In this document: positions 8,798 to 17,301 of the stretch, piece after piece | Position numbering within the stretch: the stretch's first letter is position 1 | Layout: each line of letters starts with the position of its first letter | Origin: an uncultured Gilliamella sp. | Lineage (GTDB): Bacteria; Pseudomonadota; Gammaproteobacteria; Enterobacterales; Orbaceae | Assembly (NCBI GenBank): GCA_946481345.1 | Contig: CAMLMY010000004.1 | Coordinates: 32,517 to 96,516, forward strand | Direction of reading: 5' to 3' | Length of the DNA: 64,000 bases | The notes under the pieces: model-generated | Seen by the model: the letters and a program-made list of their open reading frames with translations, nothing else | What the model was told of the DNA's origin: nothing | The model's database searches: none | Position numbers and translations under genes: made by a program

Positions 8798-9526
8798 GTG
8801 AAGATAAAGAAAAAAGATTTTATTGCTCAAGATCTGTTAGGGCGAATTTATCAACAATTAAGTTTTGTTAATCAAAAATTGCCTCCCGAACGAGAGCTTG
8901 CGGAAAGTTATGGAGTCTCTCGTCATACTATACGTAAAGCGCTAGAAAAACTGCTGCAAATTGGTATTATTTCGGTTCAAAAAGGTTCGGGTGCTTTTAT
9001 TAATCAACAAGCTAAAAATAATCCTTTAATTTATAATTCGCTGACTGAAAAACATTATGATCAAATCAACTCTAAACTGATTTTATTTCGTAAACAACGA
9101 GTACAGTTGGAAGAAAAACAAACATTTAATCTAACTGATGATGAATATATTTGGGAGTTTCATCGTATTCGTTTTGTTGACGGTCGAGGTACCCAAATTG
9201 AGATTTCTAAGTTACCTTGTCGATATTTTCCTGATCTGAAACAAAAAAATATTGAAAACTCTATTCAACAATATGTATTAAGTAAAGGCTATGAGATATC
9301 CCATTATCTAACTCAATATCAAGCTGTTGCCATTAATCGTCAGGAATCTGAATTACTCAAATGCAAAAAAGGCATGCCAGCAATGAAAATTATTAATCGG
9401 TGTTTTTTAAATAATGGTGCAATTTATGCTATTAGTGAAATTATTGATATTCACTATACTTGTACTTATATTACACCGTTTAATAAACCTAATTTTGAAT
9501 TAAGATTAGTTGATGATAAAAAGTAA
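8798..9526 (+). CDS. GntR-family regulator with UTRA effector domain
   Basis: A 242-residue regulator. The N-terminal winged helix carries LPPERELAESYGVSRHTIRK (about residues 28-47), and the C-terminal 160 residues fit the UTRA ligand-binding fold of the HutC/TreR subfamily, which senses small sugars or sugar phosphates. The start is GTG at 8798 with an AAGGTA ribosome site. It sits upstream of a convergent dehydratase and near a IIBC PTS gene, and probably controls them; the effector is unknown. Its 5' end abuts the glycyl-radical gene relic at 8720-8785. Confidence 0.88.
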   Translation: MKIKKKDFIAQDLLGRIYQQLSFVNQKLPPERELAESYGVSRHTIRKALEKLLQIGIISVQKGSGAFINQQAKNNPLIYNSLTEKHYDQINSKLILFRKQRVQLEEKQTFNLTDDEYIWEFHRIRFVDGRGTQIEISKLPCRYFPDLKQKNIENSIQQYVLSKGYEISHYLTQYQAVAINRQESELLKCKKGMPAMKIINRCFLNNGAIYAISEIIDIHYTCTYITPFNKPNFELRLVDDKK

Positions 9527-9573
9527 ATTTATCAATCAACTTAGGTTATTTAAAAAATATTCATTATCTTGAT

Positions 9574-10773
9574 TTATGGGGTATGTATAACTCCATTGGG
9601 CAAGCGGCTTTGTGTCCATTCATGTGGTCGATAAACCACTGGATATTTATCTGCCTGAGCTTTATCTAGTGTAACGCCAATGCCTATTTTCTCTATTGGA
9701 TATAAATAGCCTTGTTTGGCGGCAATAATACCTGGAAATACTGCCTGTGTATTTGCCGAATAAGGAATATATTCCTGAATTGCTGCATTATGTAAATGAA
9801 TATTTAAATGAGTATTCACAGCTGCTCCAATTGGTGTCATATCAGGTGGGCAATGCCAAGCAACTCTTATCCCAAATGGTTGGCAAAAAGTAGCTAATTT
9901 TAATGCAGGTGTAATTCCGCCAATTTGTGAAACATGGCAACGAATAAAATCAATTCTACGTTGAATGATCAGCTCTTGCCATTCTAATGGATTATTGAAT
10001 AGTTCACCGGTCGCTAAAGCAACTGAAGTTTGGTTACGAATTTGCTCCAGCCATTGGTTTTGATTAGGCGGTAAAATATCTTCAATAAAATATGGTTGAT
10101 ATTGCTCAACTTGTTTAGCAAAAGCGACTGCTTGATTAGGAAATAATCTTTCATGTACATCATGCAAAAAATGGATTTTATAACCATATTTTTCTCGTAA
10201 CTTTTTAAACATCTCTAAAGTATTTTGCATATACTGATCTTGATCAAAGTAAGCACCACTACTTGACTGTTGTGGACTATGCAATTCTTCTGGTTTGCCA
10301 CCGTAAAACCCTAACTGACAACGAATATGGCGATAACCTTGACTAATACATTGGTCAACTTGTTTAAAAAGTTCTGACAATGTTTCACCGGTAGCATGAG
10401 TATACACTTCTATCGCATCTTTTGATTTACCACCAAATAATTGATAAAGAGGCATATTCGCTAGTTTGGCTTTAATATCCCATAATGCCATATCAATACC
10501 AGCAATAGCATTATTAATGATTGGCCCATTACGCCAATAAGCATTAACTATTAACATCTGCCAAATATCTTCAATATGATTGGCATCTCGGCCAATTAGC
10601 AACGGTTTTAAATATTCATCAACAATGGTTTTTACGGCTAATGGGCGCTGTTGAAAAGTTGCACAGCCATAACCAATCACATCTTTATCTGTATAAATAA
10701 TTACGGTAACAAGATTATGTCTATCAGGTTTAGTAATGATACATTCAATGTCAGTGATAAGGGTTGGTAACAT
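9574..10773 (-). CDS. enolase-superfamily sugar-acid dehydratase, RspA/ManD-like
   Basis: From the ATG at 10773 the protein has 399 residues and aligns by eye with E. coli RspA along its length. Conserved blocks are [36 protein letters not shown] (metal Asp and catalytic His), FIED (metal Glu) and ATGELFNN (metal Glu), and the C-terminal QEYIPYS. The family dehydrates D-mannonate, D-gluconate or related acid sugars using Mg2+; some members have little activity. The frame is open to 10845, but an AGAGGA ribosome site and the family start support 10773. It is divergent from the IIBC PTS gene, suggesting one sugar-acid or glycoside pathway. Confidence 0.85.
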   Translation of the reverse strand: MLPTLITDIECIITKPDRHNLVTVIIYTDKDVIGYGCATFQQRPLAVKTIVDEYLKPLLIGRDANHIEDIWQMLIVNAYWRNGPIINNAIAGIDMALWDIKAKLANMPLYQLFGGKSKDAIEVYTHATGETLSELFKQVDQCISQGYRHIRCQLGFYGGKPEELHSPQQSSSGAYFDQDQYMQNTLEMFKKLREKYGYKIHFLHDVHERLFPNQAVAFAKQVEQYQPYFIEDILPPNQNQWLEQIRNQTSVALATGELFNNPLEWQELIIQRRIDFIRCHVSQIGGITPALKLATFCQPFGIRVAWHCPPDMTPIGAAVNTHLNIHLHNAAIQEYIPYSANTQAVFPGIIAAKQGYLYPIEKIGIGVTLDKAQADKYPVVYRPHEWTQSRLPNGVIHTP

Positions 10774-10948
10774 AGGGTTAGTATCCTCTTTAAAATTTTT
10801 TCTTTTTATATAATTACCGATATTTTTCACATCTGTAAAGAGCAAAATATTAGTGAAAAATTATTGGTTCAAATTTGAATTAAAATTGTCGATAAAAAGC
10901 ATACCAATTGAAAAATATAGTAAATTTCAGTGTTAAAACCCCTTTTTT

Positions 10949-10964
10949 TGTGATCTAGATCAAA
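10949..10964. promoter_or_regulatory. CRP-like site between rspA-like and IIBC genes
   Basis: TGTGATCTAGATCAAA matches the CRP consensus TGTGA-N6-TCACA in the left half exactly and in three of five bases of the right half. It lies in the divergent intergenic region about 77 bp upstream of the IIBC ATG, so cAMP-CRP control is plausible. Confidence 0.55.
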
Positions 10965-11040
10965 CTTTTCATTCTTGTATTGATAATTTAAAGTTTCTAT
11001 TATTTTAATTAAACCAATTCTAGGGACGATTGAGGTTCTA

Positions 11041-12426
11041 ATGAGTAAACAAGAAAGTATTAAAAAAATTATCGCTAATATTGGTGGTAAGGAAAACATT
11101 AAAAATGCTTGGCATTGTATGACACGTTTACGATTTGATTTAGTTGATCAAACCATGGTCAATTGGGATGAAATTAAAAAAATTACCGGGGTAATTGGTG
11201 CTCAATTTCAAAGTGATCAATGCCAAATTGTAGTAGGTACTCAAGTTAAAGTTTATTTTGACATTCTGGCTGATGAAATAGGATTACAAACGCCAGAAAA
11301 TGATCAAGCTAAACAACTATCCAAAGAATCTGTCAAAGAACGTAAAGGCATTGTTTCTTTGTTTATGGATACGGTGTCTGGTGTTTTTGGTCCTATCGTA
11401 CCGGCGATTGCTGGCGCGGGGATGATTAAAGGGTTACTTGCTGGTCTCATTGCGTTAAAAGTCGTTCCTAAAACCAGTGATACAGTTATTATTATCGATT
11501 TAATCGCTAGTGGTGTGTTTTACTTTTTACCATTTTTTTTGGCGGTTTCGGCAGCAAAAATATTTAAAACTAATGAGTATTTAGCCGCTGCAATCGCCGC
11601 TTGTTTGATGTATCCAACTTTAATTGATGCGGCAAAATTACTAGTAACTAATCCTGATGCTGCCAGTTTTTATTATTTTTTGGATATGATACCAATATCG
11701 ATTTTTAACTATGCTGGTAGTGTTATTCCGATTATCTTCTCTGTACTGGCATTAAGTTATATTTATCGATTCGTTGATAAAATTATGCCTAATGTGCTCA
11801 AAACAGTTTTCACACCAACGGTAACTTTATTTATTGCTGGTTTATTGGCTCTTACCTTAATTGGTCCTATAGGTATCTATTTAGGTAAATTGTTAGCACT
11901 ATTTATCCGTTCGCTATTTGATGTTTCTGCTGTGTTTGCTGGCGCTATTGTTGGCGCAATTCGACCGGTCGCTATTTTGACGGGTATGCATCATGCAATG
12001 ACCCCTATAGCGTTGCAGAATTTTGCTGAATTAGGCTATGATATGTTGATGCCGATGATGTTTATGGCAAATATGGCCATTGCTGGTGCGACTGCTGCTA
12101 TGTATTTTAAAGCGAAAAATAAGCAAGAAAAAACGGTTATTGTTTCTGCCGCAGTATCTGCATTATTAGGTATCACCGAGCCAGCTCTATTCGGTGTATT
12201 AACCAAGTATAAAAAAGCCTTTATTGCCGCAACTGCCGGTAGTGCGATTGCCTCCGCTTTTATTGCTTTATTTGGTGTAAGGTTATATGGCTATATTCTA
12301 TCGAGTATCTTTAGTTTACCCGCCTATATTGGTCCATACTTTATCTTTGCAATATTGGGGGTATTAATATCAATTTGCTCATCGTTCATAATGGCTTATA
12401 TTTTTGTTGGCAAAAAACAGGTCTAA
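11041..12426 (+). CDS. PTS IIBC component, glucose/beta-glucoside superfamily
   Basis: A 461-residue protein with an N-terminal IIB domain (about residues 1-85) and a IIC membrane domain (about 100-455). The IIB phosphocysteine is Cys26 in WHCMTRLRF. The IIC domain shows many hydrophobic helices, AGAGMIKGLL, and the substrate-site segment GITEPALFGV. Organisation and motifs fit the beta-glucoside/sucrose/trehalose branch. No IIA domain is fused, so it must use a IIA from elsewhere, such as Crr. It is divergent from the RspA/ManD-like gene and has an upstream CRP-like site. The sugar is not identifiable. Confidence 0.9.
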   Translation: MSKQESIKKIIANIGGKENIKNAWHCMTRLRFDLVDQTMVNWDEIKKITGVIGAQFQSDQCQIVVGTQVKVYFDILADEIGLQTPENDQAKQLSKESVKERKGIVSLFMDTVSGVFGPIVPAIAGAGMIKGLLAGLIALKVVPKTSDTVIIIDLIASGVFYFLPFFLAVSAAKIFKTNEYLAAAIAACLMYPTLIDAAKLLVTNPDAASFYYFLDMIPISIFNYAGSVIPIIFSVLALSYIYRFVDKIMPNVLKTVFTPTVTLFIAGLLALTLIGPIGIYLGKLLALFIRSLFDVSAVFAGAIVGAIRPVAILTGMHHAMTPIALQNFAELGYDMLMPMMFMANMAIAGATAAMYFKAKNKQEKTVIVSAAVSALLGITEPALFGVLTKYKKAFIAATAGSAIASAFIALFGVRLYGYILSSIFSLPAYIGPYFIFAILGVLISICSSFIMAYIFVGKKQV

Positions 12427-12446
12427 TTTTTAAATAACCTCATAAC

Positions 12447-12466
12447 AGCCCGTGATATTACGGGCT
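12447..12466 (+). terminator. rho-independent terminator of the IIBC gene
   Basis: AGCCCGT (12447-12453) pairs with ACGGGCT (12460-12466), followed by a short T-run. A second hairpin, CCACCTTT/AAAGGTGG (12506-12524), overlaps the stop codon of the convergent levR-like gene and may serve that transcript. Confidence 0.8.
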
Positions 12467-12514
12467 TTATCGATCAGGTTATATCAAAAGTATGGCTTAA
12501 TATTGCCACCTTTT

Positions 12515-15211
12515 CTAAAGGTGGTTAAAGAATTTTAATATATAGCATATCTCATCTTCAGGAATGATAATTTTATATTTTTCTTCAAAAACAACCAATT
12601 CATCTTTAATAATTGAATATTCATTCCTATATTTACGAATATAATTTTGTTTATCAATAAATTTAACTTTGCTCTGCTCGCCATTAATTATCTGTTCAAG
12701 CATACAAGCGATATGCATAACCAGTCCAATCAAAGTGTTATTTGATACTCTAATATTAAATTTACGGGTTATATTTTCATTAAAATGCTTAATATCTGTT
12801 AGTAAATCGCGCGGTTCAATATTGGATAAAATATTCGAAAGTGTTTTTTCGATTAAAGAGTAAATGGTTTCAATATCAATTAATTGCTGTAATTTCTTAA
12901 TATTGTCCGGATAAATTAATGATGTTAAATCGAATTGACTTATTGAAGTATTAAAGTTAAATGGGCTCACTATAGCAACAATAGTATGACTTTGCTGAAT
13001 TTCTTCGATTTCTTTAAATAATTTATCATCTTCGTGAGATAAACTAAGTGCAATAATGTCTAAGATATTTTGTCGGTATGAAAGTACATTATTTAATAAA
13101 TCTATGGTGATATTGGTACTTTTATTCGGCACATTAATAATTAAAATAGCTAATTTTTTATTAACTAAACTCTCTTCTTGCGGTGCTGATACTGATGGCG
13201 CTTGATTAAGCATATGAATTTGTAAGACATTCTCATATACTTCTTCTAAGCCATATCCATTCATTGCATTTTGAATTGCCTCAATAACATGTAAAGTACT
13301 AACTAGTTGAATTGTTTTGGTTTTAATGTTACATTTTGCCTCTATCTCTTCACCAAAATTTTTTAAAGATCCCATATCAACCAGTAATAGCATGTCTGAT
13401 TTATTTTTAGTTAATTGAATATGGTTAATAATTTTTTCGAGAATTTTTTGTGGCAATTCATCAAGTGGCACATCAAAAGCAAGTGCATATTCAATGTTAA
13501 GTAAGTCATGTGCTGTTTTCGTGATTGACGTTGCGGTTTTATCTCCGTGAGCAATAACGACAATTTGCACATTATTTGAAGGTAAAATAGGATTATTAGT
13601 ACCATATATAAAAAACATGGCCAGATAAGCAGCTTCATCGATGGGCAGTGTCGTATCCATAATGTGTTCAATCATTGTGAGACAATCAAGTGCAGCATTA
13701 AATTGATTTGGATAATTCGTTCGGACTTTATTTAATTGCGGATGACTAATCTTTTGATTGCTATTTATTCGCTTTAATGTCTGTTCGATATGGTTAGCTA
13801 AACTATAATAAATACGGTTATTAAAGCTACACTGTAAACTGTTTTCAGCCTGTTCAATTAAGGCTTCAGTCAAACGTAATACTTTAGTTGAAATTATATT
13901 TTTCAGCTTATTCTTATCATATTTTTTAGTATTATTATAAATATAGGTATAAAAATAATCCTGAATCTCTTGTTCAATTTCTTCTTCGAGTTCGAAATTT
14001 CCCCTACCTTGTGTTTTTAATTCAGCGATTTTTCGATTTACGATATCGTAGATATCATTAGATTTATTATTTTCATATAGGATCTTATTATCTTCTCCCT
14101 GAAATATAATATTTTTTCGATTAATACCAATGATTTTATTCCACGTTTGGCGATGTTGTGTTTCAATCAATAATGCTTCACTGATATGATTTGGTAATAG
14201 TGCACTATTAATATAGATATATTCTGAATTACTGTAGGAAATATGTTTGGCATAGGCGGCTGCACAAATAAAACGAATATCAGCTTCAAGTTGCCCTATA
14301 TTATTGGGACAGTTATAGCCTAACAAAGCGCGAAGGGCATTACTTGATACGACAATTTTTTCTTTTAATTGTGCTGATTCGGTATTAAAGAAATTTTGAA
14401 TTAGATTAAACCTTTCCTCAAAAGTTCTTGCTCTTAAAGGCGGAATGGTTAAATTCATAGGAAAGCGACGAGTAAATGTTCGCAATAATGCTGAATTAGG
14501 ATCTTCTGTCGTTGCGGCAATAATGCGAACTTGTGCGGTTCGTTCTACGGTATCACCTAGTCGTCTAAAAAGGCCTTTATCAATAAAAGTAAAAAATATT
14601 TCTTGTCCTTCTGGTGGTAAACGGTGAACTTCATCTAAAAATAACAGTCCGGTGTGCGCCTTTTCAACTAAACCTTCACGATCATCAATTGCACCACTAT
14701 AGGCACCTTTTTTACAGCCGAATAATTGGGTTAAAAGTAGCTGTGGATTTGAAGCATAATCAGCACAATTAAAATGGACAAATGGCGCATCAGGACTAAT
14801 TTTATTGACACTTTTAGCATAGTTATAAATCAGTTCGGCAAACAGTGATTTTCCAACCCCTGTCTCACCAGTAATTAAAATATTCATACCATGAGGAGGA
14901 TAAAATATAGCTGCTTTAGCTTGTTCAATCAAAGTATGCAAACTGGTGCTAGATTCGATAAAATTTTTGAATTCACCAAATTTGAAATTTGGTTTGTTTT
15001 CGGTTTTTATCGAAGATTTAGCAATAGAATATTTGACTGGTTTTCCTTTATCTTTAACCACTTTTCCTTGCTTAATAAGCTGATTTAATTCGTGGCTAAC
15101 ATTTGCGCGAGAATAATTCAGTAATGTGGCAAGTTCAGAAGTAGTAACTCCTTCACTGTTTTTTAGCGTTAATTCCTGTAATTTTTGGAAAATAATCTCA
15201 ATTCTTAACAT
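12515..15211 (-). CDS. LevR-type sigma-54-dependent transcriptional activator with PRD and PTS domains
   Basis: An 898-residue regulator. Domains in order: winged helix (about 1-65); AAA+ sigma-54 interaction domain with Walker A GETGVGKS (115-122), loop GAYSGA (169-174, usually GAFTGA) and Walker B LLFLDE (189-194); first PRD (about 440-540, His474); EIIA-Man-like domain with VVIAHG (His555); a IIB-like region; second PRD with GLVMHI (about 790-898). PTS phosphorylation of the His residues would tune its activity to sugar flux. It is divergent from a PTS operon that has a perfect -24/-12 promoter, which is almost certainly its target. The organisation is that of LevR/DagR. Confidence 0.93.
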   Translation of the reverse strand: MLRIEIIFQKLQELTLKNSEGVTTSELATLLNYSRANVSHELNQLIKQGKVVKDKGKPVKYSIAKSSIKTENKPNFKFGEFKNFIESSTSLHTLIEQAKAAIFYPPHGMNILITGETGVGKSLFAELIYNYAKSVNKISPDAPFVHFNCADYASNPQLLLTQLFGCKKGAYSGAIDDREGLVEKAHTGLLFLDEVHRLPPEGQEIFFTFIDKGLFRRLGDTVERTAQVRIIAATTEDPNSALLRTFTRRFPMNLTIPPLRARTFEERFNLIQNFFNTESAQLKEKIVVSSNALRALLGYNCPNNIGQLEADIRFICAAAYAKHISYSNSEYIYINSALLPNHISEALLIETQHRQTWNKIIGINRKNIIFQGEDNKILYENNKSNDIYDIVNRKIAELKTQGRGNFELEEEIEQEIQDYFYTYIYNNTKKYDKNKLKNIISTKVLRLTEALIEQAENSLQCSFNNRIYYSLANHIEQTLKRINSNQKISHPQLNKVRTNYPNQFNAALDCLTMIEHIMDTTLPIDEAAYLAMFFIYGTNNPILPSNNVQIVVIAHGDKTATSITKTAHDLLNIEYALAFDVPLDELPQKILEKIINHIQLTKNKSDMLLLVDMGSLKNFGEEIEAKCNIKTKTIQLVSTLHVIEAIQNAMNGYGLEEVYENVLQIHMLNQAPSVSAPQEESLVNKKLAILIINVPNKSTNITIDLLNNVLSYRQNILDIIALSLSHEDDKLFKEIEEIQQSHTIVAIVSPFNFNTSISQFDLTSLIYPDNIKKLQQLIDIETIYSLIEKTLSNILSNIEPRDLLTDIKHFNENITRKFNIRVSNNTLIGLVMHIACMLEQIINGEQSKVKFIDKQNYIRKYRNEYSIIKDELVVFEEKYKIIIPEDEICYILKFFNHL

Positions 15212-15221
15212 TTCACATCCT

Positions 15222-15277
15222 AATGTGTTTTAGCAAATCCATTCTTCAATGTGTATTAAAACACATAAAAACACATT
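15222..15277. promoter_or_regulatory. repeated AATGTGT operators, likely upstream activating sites of the LevR-type regulator
   Basis: AATGTGTTTT (15222-15231) is repeated as its exact reverse complement AAAACACATT (15268-15277). Between them lies a near-perfect palindrome, ATGTGTATTAAAACACAT (15249-15266). The array sits 47-100 bp upstream of the -24 element, where sigma-54 enhancer sites normally are, and just upstream of the regulator's own start codon. Confidence 0.7.
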
Positions 15278-15323
15278 AGCAACTTAAAAAATTACTTATT
15301 GATTATTTTTAATTTATTTTGTT

Positions 15324-15339
15324 TTGGCACGGTTATTGC
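15324..15339 (+). promoter_or_regulatory. sigma-54 (-24/-12) promoter of the lactose/cellobiose-type PTS operon
   Basis: TTGGCAC (15324-15330), GGTTA, then TTGC (15336-15339) matches the RpoN consensus TTGGCACNNNNNTTGC exactly, with GG and GC ten bases apart. It lies 43 bp upstream of the IIA start at 15382. Confidence 0.93.
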
Positions 15340-15381
15340 TGTTATCTATTACATGAAATATATCAAACTGAGGAAAAATTA

Positions 15382-15699
15382 ATGAATGAGTATGAAGAGA
15401 TTGTAATGCAACTAATTACTAATAGCGGTGATGCAAGAAGTCGCTGCCTAAGAGCAATTAGAGCTGCTCGTAAAGGTAATTTTGAACAAGCCGATAGTTT
15501 AATTGAAGAAGTAAAAAAATTTTTAGCCATTGCGCATAAAACACAGACTGAATTAATTCAAAACGAGATTCAGGGAAATCATATTCCTGTTTCGTTACTG
15601 ATTATTCATGCTCAAGATCACTTAATGAATGCAATTTCAATGCGAGACTTAGCCATTGAAATTATAGAAATATTAAAAGATAAACAATTAAAGGGGTAA
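15382..15699 (+). CDS. PTS lactose/cellobiose family IIA subunit
   Basis: A 105-residue helical phosphocarrier. The segment LLIIHAQDHLMNA carries the active His76 and the family's HAQDHLM signature. IIA-Lac proteins form trimers and receive phosphate from HPr. The frame is open back to 15319, but that stretch contains the sigma-54 promoter, so the start is the ATG at 15382, preceded by GAGGA. It is the first gene of a IIA-IIB-IIC-phosphatase operon under sigma-54 control. Confidence 0.95.
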   Translation: MNEYEEIVMQLITNSGDARSRCLRAIRAARKGNFEQADSLIEEVKKFLAIAHKTQTELIQNEIQGNHIPVSLLIIHAQDHLMNAISMRDLAIEIIEILKDKQLKG

Positions 15700-15704
15700 T
15701 TAAT

Positions 15705-16004
15705 ATGACTTATAACATTATGCTAGCTTGTATGGGTGGATTCTCTACCAGTATGTTAGTCAAAAAAATGAAAGAGTCTGCGGAAAAGATGGGTATTGAT
15801 GCCAATATTAATGCAGTAAGCGAAACTGAATTAGATCAATATGATGATCTGGACATTATTATGTTAGGGCCGCAAATAGAGTATATCTATGAAAACTTAA
15901 AAAAACAGTATGACATCCCGATAGTGGTTATTGACTCTCTTGACTATGGAACAATGAATGGTGAAAAGGTGTTAAAAACTGCCTTAGAAATTTTAGAGAA
16001 ATGA
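15705..16004 (+). CDS. PTS lactose/cellobiose family IIB subunit
   Basis: A 99-residue IIB protein. MTYNIMLACMGGFSTSML contains the phosphocysteine Cys9 in the P-loop-like signature CxxGxSTS. It takes phosphate from the IIA encoded just upstream (5 bp gap) and passes it to the sugar bound by IIC. Length and motif are typical of CelA/ChbB/LicB. The LVKKM following the P-loop is also typical. Confidence 0.94.
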   Translation: MTYNIMLACMGGFSTSMLVKKMKESAEKMGIDANINAVSETELDQYDDLDIIMLGPQIEYIYENLKKQYDIPIVVIDSLDYGTMNGEKVLKTALEILEK

Positions 16005-16029
16005 ATCAGCTAATAAGAGAGATTTTATT

Positions 16030-17298
16030 ATGATAAATAATAAAGAAACACTAATGAGCTTTAGAGCAAAATTGCAAAAAGTTATTGGTTCTATTCAATC
16101 AAGTTATTCTGTGCAAGCTGTTTCAAGTGGCATGATGATGCTATTACCTGTCATGATGGTGGGCTCGATTGTTGCGGTTTTAAATAGTTTAAATATTGAA
16201 TCTTATCAGGCAGTATTAGTGGCAACAGGATTAAAATCTGCTTTTAAAGTTGCTTCAGTAGTCACCATGAACGTGATTTCACTCTATGTCGTGGTAGCTA
16301 TTGCCTATAAGATGGCAGAATTACATAAAAAAGATGGTATTTTAGCTGCATTAATGGGGCTAATGGCTTTCCTTTTTATCACTCCAATGAAAACCAACGG
16401 TATTGCAGCCATTGATCTTTTGTATGTTGGTTCAAGAGGAATGATTGTTGCGATGTTAGTAGGATTATTTGCTACTCGTTTTTATATTTTCTTACTTAAT
16501 CGTAAACTAACGATAAAAATGCCTGAGTCAGTACCTGATTTTGTCTCAAAATCTTTTTCGAGTCTCATCCCCGCATTTATTATTGCCGTAGTATTCGCTC
16601 TAATTAATGCGTTAGTTGGTCTTACTGAATTTGATAATGTACATAATTTAATTTATTCCATAATTCAAGTACCGCTTCAAGGCTTAGGTGCAAGTTTAGC
16701 AGCAGCGTTATTAATTGTATTTTTAGCGGAATTTTTATGGTTCTTTGGTATTCACGGTTCAATGGCGACTTCGGCTATCTTATATGCTTTATTCTATCCT
16801 TTTGATATAGCCAATTTAGAAGCATTTCAAGCAGGTCAAGCGTTACCATTTATTGTCACAATGACATTTATTAATGCACAAAAAGGACCGCGTTATTTAG
16901 CATTATCTATTTTATTAGTACGCTGTAAGAGCCAACAAATGAAAAGTTTAGGTAAGATTGGCTTTATACCAGGTTGCTTTGGTATTAGTGAGCCTTACAA
17001 ATTTGGTTTACCTATGGTATTAAATCCAATTTTATTTTTACCTTTAATTTTTGCCGGAACCATTAATGTGGGCTTATCTTATTTTGCTACATTGATTGGT
17101 ATTATTCCTCGTGTTAATGGTATGCCTCTACCAACGGCTGGAACGCCTGAAATTATTAAAGGATTTATGATTGGTGGTTGGCAAATGGCAATATGGCATG
17201 TGGTATTATTGGTTGTTGCTATGTTGGTTTACTTTCCATTTGTTCGTTACATGGATAGACAAAAACTCAGTATTGAACAAGCGGCAACGGAGAAATAA
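16030..17298 (+). CDS. PTS lactose/cellobiose family IIC permease
   Basis: A 422-residue inner-membrane permease with about ten hydrophobic helices and the substrate-site region GCFGISEPYKFGLPMVLNP (about residues 317-335), where the family has NISEPxxFGxPxVxNP. FFGIHG (about 238-243) is also characteristic. It imports and phosphorylates a beta-glycoside or diacetylchitobiose-like sugar. No glycosidase gene follows, so the released substrate must be processed elsewhere or by the neighbouring phosphatase gene. Confidence 0.93.
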   Translation: MINNKETLMSFRAKLQKVIGSIQSSYSVQAVSSGMMMLLPVMMVGSIVAVLNSLNIESYQAVLVATGLKSAFKVASVVTMNVISLYVVVAIAYKMAELHKKDGILAALMGLMAFLFITPMKTNGIAAIDLLYVGSRGMIVAMLVGLFATRFYIFLLNRKLTIKMPESVPDFVSKSFSSLIPAFIIAVVFALINALVGLTEFDNVHNLIYSIIQVPLQGLGASLAAALLIVFLAEFLWFFGIHGSMATSAILYALFYPFDIANLEAFQAGQALPFIVTMTFINAQKGPRYLALSILLVRCKSQQMKSLGKIGFIPGCFGISEPYKFGLPMVLNPILFLPLIFAGTINVGLSYFATLIGIIPRVNGMPLPTAGTPEIIKGFMIGGWQMAIWHVVLLVVAMLVYFPFVRYMDRQKLSIEQAATEK

Positions 17299-17301
17299 TA
17301 G

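Noticed and set aside
10936..10948. Third copy of the TTGAGGAANGGGGTTTTT element on the minus strand
   Set aside because: Only about ten bases around the G-run match, not enough to count it as the same element.
15319..15381. Upstream extension of the IIA-Lac ORF with an earlier ATG
   Set aside because: It overlaps the -24/-12 promoter, and IIA-Lac proteins begin at the ATG at 15382, which has a ribosome site.
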